DNA of 64,000 nt from an uncultured Oscillospiraceae bacterium. Its GTDB lineage: Bacteria > Bacillota > Clostridia > Oscillospirales > Oscillospiraceae. The notes beneath the pieces were generated by a model. That model had not been told where the DNA came from, searched no databases, and was given only the letters and a program-made list of their open reading frames with translations. Within the stretch, counting starts at the first letter, position 1. The number at the start of each line of letters is the position of its first letter. Below are positions 37,681 to 46,897 of this stretch, one piece after another. A program made the translations under genes and the position numbers. The DNA is taken from the NCBI GenBank assembly GCA_944387285.1, contig CALXEH010000002.1:1-64000 (forward strand), in the 5' to 3' direction.

Positions 37681-39450
37681 TTGAAAGCAAAAAAACAAAG
37701 CAAATTCCACAGATCCGACCTCGCGGTGTTCTTCTCCTTCTTTAAGCCGCACCGCGGTCTCTTCGCGCTGGATATGAGCTGTGCCGTGGCGGTGGCGGTC
37801 ATAGACCTGGCGTTTCCGTATATTACACGCATATCTATGCAGACGCTGCTGCCTGAGAAGCTCTACACGACCTTCTTTGTCGTGATGGCGGCGATGTTCT
37901 GCGCCTACATACTCAAGGGTTTCATGTACTACCTCATCACCGTGCTGGGGCACAGGATGGGCGTGTACATCGAGGCGGACATGCGGCATGCGGTGTTCAA
38001 CCACATGCAGAAGCTGTCGTTCTCCTTCTTCGACCGGAACAGGACGGGCGTGCTCATGAGCCGCATCACCTCCGACCTGTTTGAGATAACTGAGCTGGCG
38101 CACCACGGGCCGGAAGACATACTCATCAGCGTCCTCACCATCATCGGGTCGCTCATCGTTCTTGCGGGCATAGAGTGGAGGCTCGCCCTGGTGCTGGCGG
38201 TCTGCCTGCCGCTGCTCATAATGTTCACGCTCTCGCGGCGCGTGAGCATGAAAAAGGCCAACCTCGAGGTCAAGCGCCAGACGGCGGAGATAAACGCCGC
38301 CATAGAGTCCGGCATCTCCGGCATCAGGACGGCGAAGGCCTTCGCCAACGAGGAGGCCGAGGACGAGAAGTTCGTCGCCGCCAACGAGCGCTACAAGGCC
38401 GCGCGCAACCGCTACTTCAAGGCCATGGGCGGCTTCATGAGCGGCATGGAGTTCACGACGAGCGTCATGCAGGTGCTGGTGGTGACGGCGGGCGGCGCGC
38501 TCATCATGGGCGGGCGGATGGACTATGTCGATCTCGTGACCTTCTCGCTGTACGTCTCGACCTTCGTGACGCCGGTGCGCAAGCTCGCGAGCTTTTCCGA
38601 GGTCTACATGCAGGGCACGGCGGGCTTTTCGCGCTTTCTCGAGCTCATGCGCACGGAGCCGGACGTGCAGGACGCGCCGGACGCCGTGGAGCTTACGGGC
38701 GTGCGCGGCGAGGTGGAGTACCGGGACGTGAGCTTTTCGTACAACGACGAGGCCGGGCCGGTGCTCGAGCATGTGAGCCTGAAGATAGCGCCGGGCGAGA
38801 AGCTGGCGGTCGTCGGCCCTTCGGGCGGCGGCAAGACCACGCTCTGCCAGCTGCTGCCGCGCTTCTACGACGTGACGGGCGGCGCTGTGCTGGTGGACGG
38901 CGTGGACGTGCGGAGCGTGACGCAGGATTCGCTGCGGCGGAGCATAGGCATCATACAGCAGGACGTGTTCATCTTTGCGGGCACGATAAGGGAGAACATC
39001 CGCTACGGGCGGCCGGAGGCGACGGACGCCGAGGTCGTGGCCGCGGCGGTGCGCGCGGAGATACATCAGGAGATCATGGCGATGCCGGACGGCTATGACA
39101 GCTACGTCGGCGAGCGCGGGGTAATGCTCTCCGGCGGACAGAAGCAGCGGCTGTCGATAGCGCGGGTATTTTTGAAAAACCCGCCCATCCTGGTGATGGA
39201 CGAGGCGACGAGCGCGCTGGACACCGTGACGGAGCAGCGCATCCAGGCCTCGCTGGACGAGCTGGCGGAGGGCCGCACGAGCATTATCATCGCCCACCGG
39301 CTCTCGACCATCCACGGGGCGGACAGGATAGCGGTCATAGAGGACGAGCGGGTGCAGGAGCTGGGCACGCACGCGGAGCTGATGGCGAAGGACGGTGTGT
39401 ACGCCGGGCTGTACCGGGCGCAGACGTTTAAGGAGGATAAAGATGTATGA
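37681..39450 (+). CDS. ABC exporter half-transporter (permease fused to ATPase)
   Basis: About 589 residues: six membrane helices (about 20-305), then the ATPase with Walker A GPSGGGKTTL, Q loop, signature LSGGQKQR, Walker B ILVMDEATSALD and switch His in IIAHRLST. It is the MsbA/BmrA-type multidrug or lipid exporter layout; the substrate is unknown. The start is taken as TTG 37681, just after the rnhA stop and eight bases after GAGG; an in-frame ATG at 37633 would overlap rnhA. It forms a homodimer or pairs with a partner not seen here. The acetyltransferase gene overlaps its end by eight bases. Confidence 0.92.
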   Translation: MKAKKQSKFHRSDLAVFFSFFKPHRGLFALDMSCAVAVAVIDLAFPYITRISMQTLLPEKLYTTFFVVMAAMFCAYILKGFMYYLITVLGHRMGVYIEADMRHAVFNHMQKLSFSFFDRNRTGVLMSRITSDLFEITELAHHGPEDILISVLTIIGSLIVLAGIEWRLALVLAVCLPLLIMFTLSRRVSMKKANLEVKRQTAEINAAIESGISGIRTAKAFANEEAEDEKFVAANERYKAARNRYFKAMGGFMSGMEFTTSVMQVLVVTAGGALIMGGRMDYVDLVTFSLYVSTFVTPVRKLASFSEVYMQGTAGFSRFLELMRTEPDVQDAPDAVELTGVRGEVEYRDVSFSYNDEAGPVLEHVSLKIAPGEKLAVVGPSGGGKTTLCQLLPRFYDVTGGAVLVDGVDVRSVTQDSLRRSIGIIQQDVFIFAGTIRENIRYGRPEATDAEVVAAAVRAEIHQEIMAMPDGYDSYVGERGVMLSGGQKQRLSIARVFLKNPPILVMDEATSALDTVTEQRIQASLDELAEGRTSIIIAHRLSTIHGADRIAVIEDERVQELGTHAELMAKDGVYAGLYRAQTFKEDKDV

Positions 39451-39988
39451 GATAAAACGCGGCGGGCACGCCGATATGAAGCGCGTCTATCCGATGTTTG
39501 AGTACGATTTCAAGGAATGGGAGCGGCCGAGCCTTGCGGCCTGTCAGGTGGGCCTGATAAAGGGCGCGGAGCTGCTGCTTTTGAAGGACGAGGCCGGGCT
39601 CGAGTGCGGCTACGCCTATATGCTCCGGGACAAGCTCAGGCGCTACGCGCTGCTGGGCTGGCTGGGAGTGTATCCGACGGTGCGCGGCGCCGGAATAGGC
39701 GGGCAGTTTTTGGAGCTTATCAAGGAGCGCTACGCGGGATACGACTGCGTGTTCCTCGAGGTGACGCAATATCCGGAGCTGGAGAAGGCGCGGCGGCTGG
39801 CGGGCTTCTACCGTCGGCACGGCTGGCAGGAGACCGGCGTGGGCCGCTACGAGATAGGCGGCGAGCCGACCCTGCTCATGCACCTGGGCGCGGCGCCGGA
39901 GCGGCAGGCGGTAAAATACGCCATAGAGGCGGTGTATTCGCCCATGTATGCGCCCGCGCTGCTTCCGAGGTACGTCAAAGTGGAGTAA
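39443..39988 (+). CDS. GNAT-family N-acetyltransferase
   Basis: 181 residues. The acetyl-CoA binding motif A is LLGWLGVYPTVRGAGIGGQFLELI (about 72-95, R/QxxGxG/A as VRGAGIGG). The remainder lacks substrate-defining features. The ATG overlaps the ABC exporter stop and has GGAGGATAAAG upstream, so it is co-transcribed with the exporter; it could modify the exported compound, which is speculation. Confidence 0.85.
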   Translation: MYEIKRGGHADMKRVYPMFEYDFKEWERPSLAACQVGLIKGAELLLLKDEAGLECGYAYMLRDKLRRYALLGWLGVYPTVRGAGIGGQFLELIKERYAGYDCVFLEVTQYPELEKARRLAGFYRRHGWQETGVGRYEIGGEPTLLMHLGAAPERQAVKYAIEAVYSPMYAPALLPRYVKVE

Positions 39989-40007
39989 ATTCACAAATAA
40001 TTTACAT

Positions 40008-40042
40008 GCCGGGGTGGAAAGCGCGCCCCGGCGTGGTATAAT
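40008..40042 (+). promoter_or_regulatory. promoter of the ymfF-ymfH-lgt operon, with hairpin
   Basis: TATAAT (40037-40042) preceded by TGG (extended -10). No good -35 is present. An inverted repeat GCCGGGG / CCCCGGC (40008-40014 and 40026-40032) occupies the -35 position and could be an operator or end the upstream transcript. Confidence 0.5.
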
Positions 40043-40070
40043 ATTGAGACCTGACGAAGGGGGACCGAGT

Positions 40071-41375
40071 ATGGAATTCCGGCGGGAGGAGATCATGCCG
40101 GCCGTGTATCTGACGGCCCTGCAGACTGACAAGTTCAAAACCGCCGTGCTGAGCCTGAGCCTGCTCACGCAGCTCGACGCGCAGACGGCTTCCATGAACG
40201 CGCTCATCCCCAGCGTACTGCGGCGCGGCACCGTGCGCTGCCCGGATATGGACAGCCTGGCCTCGTACATGGACGGGCTCTACGGGCTGAAGGCGGAGCC
40301 GGTCGTGCGCTGTGTGGGCGAGATACAGGCCCCGGGCTTTTATCTCAGCTTCCCGGACGACAGGTATCTGCCGGGGAAGGAGCGCCTGCTGCCCAAGGCG
40401 GCGGGCCTGCTGGGCGAGCTGCTGCTCTCGCCCAACACCAGGGGCGGGCTCTTCCTGCCCGACTACGTCGAGCGCGAGCGCTCGAGGCTGGCGCAGCGGA
40501 TAAGGGCCAGGCGCAACAACAAGGACGGCTACGCCGTCCTGCGGCTCATAGAGCTCATGTGCGCCTACGAGCCCATCGCGGCGGGCAGCCTGGGCTCGGA
40601 GCAGGACGCCGAGGGCGTCAACTATGTGGCCCTCTCGAAGCACTACAGGAAGCTCATAGCCTCCTCGCCCATCGAGCTCTTCTACTGCGGCACGGCGGGC
40701 TTTGACGAGGCCGCCTCGGCGCTGACGGAGGCGCTCTCGCGGCTGCCCAGGGGCGAGATCGACTGGGACATGGGCACGGAGATAAGGATGAATTCCCTCG
40801 AGGAGGAGCCGCGCGTGTTCAACGAGAGCATGGAGCTCAGCCAGGGCAAGCTGGCCCTGGGCTGGCGGCTCGGCGAGTGCATGGAGGAGCCGGACCTCGC
40901 GGCCATACGGGTGTTCAACGCCGTCTACGGCGGCACGGCGGCCTCGAAGCTCTTCATGAACGTGCGCGAGCGGCTGTCGCTGTGCTACTACGCCTCCTCG
41001 GGCGCGGACACGCAGAAGGGCCTGCTGCTGGTCGCAAGCGCGGTGAACTTTGAGAATTTCGGCCGGGCCAGGGAGGAGATCCTCGCCCAGCTGGAGGCCG
41101 TGAAGCGCGGCGAGATAACGGACGAGGAGCTGGACACGGCGAGGAAGAGCTGCTCCTCGGCGCTCAGGGCGCTGGAGGACGACCCCGCCGCGCTCGAGTC
41201 CTACTGGCTGACCATGAACGTCTCGGGCGCGGAGCTGGGCCCGGCGGAGCTGGCCGCCTCCTGCGAGCTCGTGACCCGGGAGGAGGCCGCGGCCATAGCC
41301 CGCAGCTGTGAGCTCGACGCGGAGCTCTACCTGCGCGGAAAGGAGGAGGACGGCGATGAGCCTGAGCGTGACTGA
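40071..41375 (+). CDS. ymfF: M16-family protein YmfF (EF-P modification associated)
   Basis: 434 residues, pitrilysin-like fold, without the HxxEH zinc motif, so it is the inactive member of the pair. The order, length and the missing motif fit the YmfF family, known in Bacillus (with YmfH and YmfI) to be required for 5-aminopentanol modification of EF-P. EF-P with the matching Lys32 loop is encoded at 9811-10374. The SD is AAGGGGG and the gene overlaps ymfH by 20 bases. Confidence 0.85.
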   Translation: MEFRREEIMPAVYLTALQTDKFKTAVLSLSLLTQLDAQTASMNALIPSVLRRGTVRCPDMDSLASYMDGLYGLKAEPVVRCVGEIQAPGFYLSFPDDRYLPGKERLLPKAAGLLGELLLSPNTRGGLFLPDYVERERSRLAQRIRARRNNKDGYAVLRLIELMCAYEPIAAGSLGSEQDAEGVNYVALSKHYRKLIASSPIELFYCGTAGFDEAASALTEALSRLPRGEIDWDMGTEIRMNSLEEEPRVFNESMELSQGKLALGWRLGECMEEPDLAAIRVFNAVYGGTAASKLFMNVRERLSLCYYASSGADTQKGLLLVASAVNFENFGRAREEILAQLEAVKRGEITDEELDTARKSCSSALRALEDDPAALESYWLTMNVSGAELGPAELAASCELVTREEAAAIARSCELDAELYLRGKEEDGDEPERD

Positions 41376-42639
41376 GTACGCGAATATAGGCGAGCGGCTC
41401 TATTCCGGCCGGCTCGGCAACGGGCTGAGGCTGGCCGTGCTGCCCAGGCCGGGCTTTTTGAAGAAATATGCCTTTTTCGCGGCCAATTACGGCGGCGTGA
41501 TGCGGGATTTCAGCGTCGGAGGCCGCAGGGTCGCCTCGCCCGAGGGCGTGGCGCATTTCCTCGAGCACAAGATGTTCGACATGCCCTGGGGCAATGCGCT
41601 GGGCCTGCTCTCGGCGCGGGGCGCCTCGCCGAACGCCTACACCTCCGACTTCATAACCGCCTACCACTTCGAGTGCACCGAGGGCTTTTACGAGGACCTC
41701 GACACGCTGCTCGAATTCGTCTCCACGCCGTATTTCACCGCCGAGAGCGTGCAGAAGGAGCAGGGCATCATCGGCGAGGAGATAGGCATGACCGAGAACG
41801 ACCCGGGCCATGCGCTGTACTACGGGCTGATGCGCTGCCTCTACGAGCACTGCCGGGTCAGGGACAGCGTCATCGGCACGGCGGAGAGCATAGCGCAGAT
41901 AACGCCCGAGGTGCTGACCGACTGCCACAGGGCCTTCTACGCGCCCTCGAACTTGCTGCTTTGCGTCGTGGGCGACGTGGAGCCGGAGCGGGTCGCCGAG
42001 GCGGCGGAGCGCATACTGCCTAAGGAGTTCTCGCCCGCGCCGGAGCCGGATTTCGGCCCGCCCGAGGGCCCGGAGCCCTTTGAGCGCCGCTTTATGAAGG
42101 AGATGGACGTCTCCGCGCCGCAGTTCATGTTCGGCGCGAAGCTGAGCCCCGAGGGCGAGGGCGACGGGCTGCTCCGGCGCCAGCTGGTCTGCGCGCTGGC
42201 CCTGCGCTGCCTCGCCGGCACGTCCTCGAAGCTCTACACCTCCATGTACGCCGAAGGGCTCATCCGCAGCTTCTGGAACGAGGCCGACTGGGGCCCCTGC
42301 GCGGCCTATGCCGTGTTCGGCGGCGAGGGCCCGGAGCCGGAGCGCGTGCTCGGGCGCTTCAGCGAGGCCGTGAAGGCCGTCTCGGAGCGCGGCTTTGACG
42401 CCGGGAGCTTTGAAAACTGCAAAAGGGCGGAGTACGGGCAGCGCCTGCGCCTGCTCGGCAGCGCGTCCGCCGCGGCTGACCGCCTGGCGCGCGGCAGCTT
42501 CCTCGGCTGCGAGGAGCTCAGGAGCTTCGAGCTGCTGCCCGGCATTACAAAGGACGAGTGCGAGAGCTTCGTCAGGGACTTCCTCGGGCCGGAACGCCTG
42601 GCGCTTGCAGTCGTGTGCCCTAAACCTCGAAAGGACTAA
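41356..42639 (+). CDS. ymfH: M16-family zinc peptidase YmfH
   Basis: 427 residues with the inverted zinc motif HFLEH (HxxEH, about residue 68) and the downstream Glu in IIGEEIGM, so it should be catalytically active. It belongs to the YmfH family partner of YmfF. ATG 41356 lies inside the ymfF end. The order ymfF-ymfH is conserved in Firmicutes; the third gene ymfI is not adjacent here. lgt follows after five bases. Confidence 0.88.
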   Translation: MSLSVTEYANIGERLYSGRLGNGLRLAVLPRPGFLKKYAFFAANYGGVMRDFSVGGRRVASPEGVAHFLEHKMFDMPWGNALGLLSARGASPNAYTSDFITAYHFECTEGFYEDLDTLLEFVSTPYFTAESVQKEQGIIGEEIGMTENDPGHALYYGLMRCLYEHCRVRDSVIGTAESIAQITPEVLTDCHRAFYAPSNLLLCVVGDVEPERVAEAAERILPKEFSPAPEPDFGPPEGPEPFERRFMKEMDVSAPQFMFGAKLSPEGEGDGLLRRQLVCALALRCLAGTSSKLYTSMYAEGLIRSFWNEADWGPCAAYAVFGGEGPEPERVLGRFSEAVKAVSERGFDAGSFENCKRAEYGQRLRLLGSASAAADRLARGSFLGCEELRSFELLPGITKDECESFVRDFLGPERLALAVVCPKPRKD

Positions 42640-42644
42640 TCTCT

Positions 42645-43607
42645 ATGCCAACTATGATGAGAGACGCCGCCATCAGCTTTCCCATGCTGGGCGGCCTAGA
42701 GCTGAATTTCCCCGCGAGCTTTGAGCTCTTCGGCCACACCTTCTACCTCTACGGCGTGGTCATGGCCATCGCCTTCATCGCGGCGGTGTTCTACGCCTCG
42801 AAGCGCGCGCCGCGCGTGGGCATCAAGGGCGACGACATTTTCGGCATGGTGCTCTGGGTGCTGCCCATCGCCATCGTCGGCTGCCGCGTCTACTACGTCA
42901 TCGCCGAGTGGGACAGGTACAAGGACAACTTCTGGGACGTCTTCAAGATCTGGGAGGGCGGCATCGCCATGTACGGCGGCACGATCGCCGGCGTCATCAC
43001 GGTCATCATCTGGAGCAGGGTGAAGAAGATCCGCTTCGCCGCGACGCTGGACGTGGCCTCGTCGGGCCTCATCCTGGGCCAGGTCATAGGCCGCTGGGCG
43101 AATTTTGTGAACCGCGAGGCCTTCGGCCGCGAGACGGATATCTTCTGCCGCATGGGCCTCACCACGCCCGACGGCACGACCTATTACGTCCACCCGACCT
43201 TCCTGTACGAGAGCCTGTGGAACCTCGTGGGCTTCATCATCATAGACCGCTACTGGTACCGCAAGGAGCACAGGAAATACGACGGGCAGATCTTCATCTT
43301 CTACGTCTTCTGGTACGGCGCGGGCCGGGCCTGGGTCGAGGGCCTGCGTACGGACAGCCTGTACATACCGGGCACGAATATCCGCACCTCCCAGCTGGTG
43401 GCGGCGGTCTCGGCGGTGATAGCGCTGGCCCTGCTGCTCATCAATATAAAGCGCCCGCACAAGCCGACCTACGTCAGCACCCAGGCTGCGGCGGCGGCCA
43501 TGACCCCGGCCGAAGCCGAGGCCGGGACTGAGGCTGTGGTCGAGGCGGCGGCTGAGACTGAGGCAAAACAAACTACTGATAAAACGGAGGAAGAACAAGA
43601 TGTCTGA
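42645..43607 (+). CDS. lgt: Prolipoprotein diacylglyceryl transferase
   Basis: 320 residues, about seven membrane helices, with the family signature GRWANFVNREAFG (about 152-164), HPTFLYES and YGAGRAWVEGLRTDSL. It transfers diacylglycerol to the lipobox Cys of prolipoproteins, such as the GerC, GerMN-like and PpiC-type lipoproteins encoded here. The last 45 residues are an Ala/Glu/Thr-rich tail (about 278-320) not needed by the family. The SD is AAAGGA. It overlaps the next gene by eight bases. Confidence 0.95.
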   Translation: MPTMMRDAAISFPMLGGLELNFPASFELFGHTFYLYGVVMAIAFIAAVFYASKRAPRVGIKGDDIFGMVLWVLPIAIVGCRVYYVIAEWDRYKDNFWDVFKIWEGGIAMYGGTIAGVITVIIWSRVKKIRFAATLDVASSGLILGQVIGRWANFVNREAFGRETDIFCRMGLTTPDGTTYYVHPTFLYESLWNLVGFIIIDRYWYRKEHRKYDGQIFIFYVFWYGAGRAWVEGLRTDSLYIPGTNIRTSQLVAAVSAVIALALLLINIKRPHKPTYVSTQAAAAAMTPAEAEAGTEAVVEAAAETEAKQTTDKTEEEQDV

Positions 43608-44046
43608 TTACAGCGACCTGATAAAATCCCTGAAGGCGGCGGCCGGCGGCTTTGCCGACATAGCGAAGGACCTGGCCGGCGCGGCGGGCGACAAGGCCCG
43701 CGACCTGGCCGGCGGCGCGGGCGAGAAGGCCAAGGCCCTTGCGCGGCTGGCAAAGCTGACGATGGAGCTCAGCTCCGAGCGCGACAGCCTCAACGAGGCC
43801 TATGCCGAGGTGGGCAAGCTCTACTTTGAGACGGCGGACAAGACCGACCCGGGCGAGATGTACGTCAGGGCCTTTGACCGCGTGATGCTCTCGCTCGCGG
43901 CGATAGAGCGCATGGAGACCGAGCTCACCGAGCTGCGCGCCGCCCTGAACGAGGGCGCCGCCGAGGACGCCGACTTTGAAGACGTGGTCAGCGCCGCCGA
44001 AGAGGGCATAGAGGTCGAGATCACCGAGGACAAGACAGAGGAATGA
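43600..44046 (+). CDS. Hypothetical protein, helical and acidic
   Basis: 148 residues, not recognised. A near-repeat DLAGAAGDKAR / DLAGGAGEKAK (about 24-46) precedes a helical segment LAKLTMELSSERDSLNEAYAEVGKLYFE, a pattern seen in many small clostridial proteins. The last third is strongly acidic (residues 120-148). No signal peptide or membrane segment is seen. It overlaps lgt and ends at a shared terminator. Confidence 0.8.
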   Translation: MSDYSDLIKSLKAAAGGFADIAKDLAGAAGDKARDLAGGAGEKAKALARLAKLTMELSSERDSLNEAYAEVGKLYFETADKTDPGEMYVRAFDRVMLSLAAIERMETELTELRAALNEGAAEDADFEDVVSAAEEGIEVEITEDKTEE

Positions 44047-44058
44047 CCCTGAAAACGC

Positions 44059-44092
44059 AAAAAGCGGACGGTCTTAACCGTCCGCTTTTTTT
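44059..44092. terminator. Bidirectional Rho-independent terminator
   Basis: AAAAAGCGGACGG / CCGTCCGCTTTTT (44059-44071 and 44078-44090) with a 6-base loop and T runs on both strands; it serves the hypothetical gene and the convergent hydrolase gene. Confidence 0.92.
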
Positions 44093-44105
44093 GCTGCCTG
44101 TGCCG

Positions 44106-45029
44106 CTATTTTATAAAGCCGTCCAGGGCCTCGGCGTAGGCTTCGGGGCTGCGCAGCCAGCCCAGGGCGTGCTTGGCGCCGGGCACCTGGAGCATGGGGT
44201 CGCGGCCGCCGCGAGCCGCACGCAGCTTCTCCGTCGAGCCGGGCGGGATGCTCCGGTCCTCCGCCCCGCAGACGAAGAGGATGGGCTCCTTCGCGCTCTC
44301 CACTGCCCGGACGACGCTGCCGCAGGCGAAGTCCCGGCCCGCTATCAGCATGCCCGCCAGCGTGCCTATGGGCACGAAGGGGAACTGGGGCAGGTGGTAC
44401 TGCTTCGTCATCTGGTAGGCCAGCACGTCCCTCGGGCTGGTGAAGGAGCTGTCCGCCACGATGCCCTCGACCCGCGCCCTGCCGAAGCCCTCGCCCGCCG
44501 CCATGAGCACCGTCGCCGCGCCCATGGACACGCCGTGCAGCCAGAGCCGGCCGCCGAGATTGGCCCGCGCGCACTCGACCCAGCGGCGCAGGTCCTCGCG
44601 CTCGCGCGTGCCGAAGCTGATCTCGCGCCCCTCGCTCTGCCCGTGCGCGCGCTGGTCTATGAGCAGCACGCCGAAGCCACGGGCTATGTAATACTGCGCT
44701 ATGCCCGCAAAGTCGTTCTCCCCGCTCGAGCGGTAGCCGTGGACGAGGATGACATTGTCTTCGCCCTTCCCGCGCAGCTGCCGCGCGTGCAGGCACAGGC
44801 CGTCAAAGGAATTCGTGTACACGTCCTCCCAGGGCAGCGCGCGCAGCTCGAGGATGAGGCGCGAGACCTCCTGCGCGTAGGGCGCCCAGCGCGTGTGCTC
44901 GGCCACGCTCAGCTGCGCCAGCTCCGGGGCAGGCCCCGGGCGCATGTTCAGCTTCAGGAGTATGAAGGTGACGGCAAAGACCGCAAGGCAGACCGCCAGC
45001 AGCGCCGCCAATATATATAAAATGAGCAT
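44106..45029 (-). CDS. Alpha/beta-hydrolase with N-terminal membrane anchor
   Basis: 307 residues. One membrane helix (about 2-28), then the hydrolase fold: HGYRSS oxyanion region, nucleophile elbow GVSMGA (Ser about 168), Asp in GAEDRSIPP and His in AKHALGW. It resembles YqkD-type membrane-anchored esterases; the substrate is unknown. It is transcribed alone, toward the bidirectional terminator. Confidence 0.88.
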   Translation of the reverse strand: MLILYILAALLAVCLAVFAVTFILLKLNMRPGPAPELAQLSVAEHTRWAPYAQEVSRLILELRALPWEDVYTNSFDGLCLHARQLRGKGEDNVILVHGYRSSGENDFAGIAQYYIARGFGVLLIDQRAHGQSEGREISFGTREREDLRRWVECARANLGGRLWLHGVSMGAATVLMAAGEGFGRARVEGIVADSSFTSPRDVLAYQMTKQYHLPQFPFVPIGTLAGMLIAGRDFACGSVVRAVESAKEPILFVCGAEDRSIPPGSTEKLRAARGGRDPMLQVPGAKHALGWLRSPEAYAEALDGFIK

Positions 45030-45089
45030 AAGATCCCTCCGCCCAACAATATATCACCGCCGCCGCGGTATTGCAAACAGCACCCGCAG

Positions 45090-45127
45090 AAAAGCGCAAA
45101 ACGCAGATTTGGCGTTTTGCGCTTTTT
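45090..45127. terminator. Terminator-like hairpin in a divergent gap
   Basis: AAAAGCGCAAAACGC / GCGTTTTGCGCTTTT (about 45090-45105 and 45112-45126), a 15-base stem with A and T runs on both sides. No gene ends here, as it lies between divergent genes. GCGCAAAAC recurs at 45144-45152. Confidence 0.6.
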
Positions 45128-45170
45128 TCCAGCCGCTTTAATTGCGCAAAACCCAAAAGCGGAACGGTTT

Positions 45171-45199
45171 TTGACGCGCCCCGGCTGCCGGTTTATACT
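45171..45199 (+). promoter_or_regulatory. promoter of the CoA-transferase gene
   Basis: TTGACG (45171-45176), 17 bases, TATACT (45194-45199), one mismatch in each element. The start codon is 67 bases downstream with CGGAGG. Confidence 0.75.
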
Positions 45200-45266
45200 G
45201 TTTTCATAGACAGAAAAGAATTTTAAGCGAATTTTTAGGCATTTTGACAAATGACCGGAGGTAATT

Positions 45267-46577
45267 ATGGACTGGAGAGAAAAATACGCTGACAAGATAG
45301 TCTCGGCGCAGGAGGCCATCAGCCATGTGCGCTCCGGGGACACGATACATTCGACGATGTTCTCCTCCCTGCCCTACGCGCTGTTTGACGAGCTGGGCGC
45401 GCAGAAGAACAGGCTGGAGGACGTGAACATCTACATGGGCTTCGGCGGCGGGCTGTACCGGCCCCTGGCCAAGGCCTGCAACGGGCATGTGAACGTGAAC
45501 AGCCTCTTCCTCGGCCCGGCCGAGCGCACCTTCATGTACAAGATGGGCTCGCATGTGAACGTGCAGATACTCCAGCTCTCGCGCACCTTCGACGACCGCA
45601 GCCGCATCCACCCCGGCGACGTCATCATGATGGCCGCCACACCTCCCGACGAGGACGGCATGATGAGCTTCGGCCTCACGCCCATAGACACGGCCCTGTG
45701 CGAGCAGGCCCGCTGCGTCATCCTGCAGGTGAACGAGAACGTTCCATTTGTGCGCGGCGTAGACAACATGGTGAATATAAAGGACGTCACCTGCGTCATC
45801 GACAAGACCCAGAACCTCTGCGTCATGCCGGTCACGGAGCCCTCGGAGCTGGACAATAAGATAGCCGACATCATCGCCGAGCGCATACCCGACGGGGCCT
45901 GCATCCAGTTCGGCATCGGCGGCCTCGGCATAGCCATGGGCTACCGCTGCAAGGACAAGCGCCACCTCGGCATACACACGGAGCTCTTCGTCGAGTCCAT
46001 GGCCGACCTCATGGAGTGCGGCGCGGTGGACAACTCCATGAAGGCCATAGACAAGGGCATCAGCACCTTCGGCTTCGCCATGGGCAGCGACAGGCTCAAC
46101 AAGTTCCTCGACCACAACCCGCTGTGCGAGTCCCGGCGCTTCATGTACTCGAACGACCCCTACATAATCGCCAAAAACGACAACGTCATTTCGGTCAATT
46201 CGGCCATGCAGGTGGACATCACGGGCCAGGTCGCCGCGGAGGGCATAGGCTTCAAGCAGTACAGCGGCATAGGCGGGCAGCTCGACTATGTGCGCGGCTC
46301 GCAGCTGTCGAAGGGCGGGCACTCCTTCATAGCGCTCGAGTCCACCCGCAAGGAGAAGGACGGCACGCTCAAGTCCAAGATCGTCATATCCCACCCGGCG
46401 GGCACGCCCATCACGACGCCGAGGGCCGAGGTGGAGTACATCGTCACCGAGTACGGCGTCGCCGACCTCAAGTATGAGACGCTAGACGTGCGGGCCAAGC
46501 GCCTCATCGCCATAGCGCACCCGGATTTCCGCGAGGAGCTGACCGCCGAGGCCAGGAAGCTGGGGCTGCTGGTATGA
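45267..46577 (+). CDS. Acetyl-CoA hydrolase/transferase family CoA-transferase
   Basis: 436 residues of the 4-hydroxybutyrate/butyryl-CoA:acetate CoA-transferase type. The catalytic Glu (E239) is in GIHTELFVESM, and CoA-binding glycines are in YSGIGGQLDYVRGS. The family moves CoA from an acyl-CoA to acetate or another acid in fermentation. It begins a new transcript and is followed by a broken MBL-fold gene and then the 2-oxoacid:ferredoxin oxidoreductase genes, so it could convert the acyl-CoA they make into free acid and conserve energy. Confidence 0.9.
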   Translation: MDWREKYADKIVSAQEAISHVRSGDTIHSTMFSSLPYALFDELGAQKNRLEDVNIYMGFGGGLYRPLAKACNGHVNVNSLFLGPAERTFMYKMGSHVNVQILQLSRTFDDRSRIHPGDVIMMAATPPDEDGMMSFGLTPIDTALCEQARCVILQVNENVPFVRGVDNMVNIKDVTCVIDKTQNLCVMPVTEPSELDNKIADIIAERIPDGACIQFGIGGLGIAMGYRCKDKRHLGIHTELFVESMADLMECGAVDNSMKAIDKGISTFGFAMGSDRLNKFLDHNPLCESRRFMYSNDPYIIAKNDNVISVNSAMQVDITGQVAAEGIGFKQYSGIGGQLDYVRGSQLSKGGHSFIALESTRKEKDGTLKSKIVISHPAGTPITTPRAEVEYIVTEYGVADLKYETLDVRAKRLIAIAHPDFREELTAEARKLGLLV

Positions 46578-46897
46578 AAAAGCTCTGGAAGCAGAGGCTC
46601 GAGCCGTTCAGGATCTGGGGCAACCTCTGGTTCTGCGGCAGCGTGCCCTCCTCCTGCCACGTCATCGACACGGGCGAGGGGCTCATCCTCATCGACCCGG
46701 GCCTGCCCGAGACCTTTTACCTGGTCGTGCAGGGGCTCTGGGAACTGGGCTTCGAGCCGAAGCAGGTGAAGGCCATCCTGCACACGCACGGGCACTACGA
46801 CCACGCGGGCGCGACGAAGCTGCTGCTCGGCCTCGCGCCGGAGGCGAAGACCTACATCGGCGCGGGCAGTGAAACAGGAAGTACGTTTTTGACATAA
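46574..46897 (+). pseudogene. Truncated metallo-beta-lactamase-fold protein
   Basis: 107 residues. The first 95 match the N-terminal part of an MBL-fold hydrolase, with GLILIDPGLPET and the metal motif HTHGHYDH (HxHxDH, about 70-77). The rest of the domain (usually another 120 or more residues) is missing; after KTYIGAGS the sequence turns AT-rich and stops at 46897. It overlaps the CoA-transferase stop (ATGA). Downstream metal ligands are lost, so it is probably inactive. Confidence 0.75.

Noticed and set aside
46574-46897. A functional beta-lactamase or antibiotic resistance gene
   Set aside because: Only the first third of the fold is present and later metal ligands are absent.
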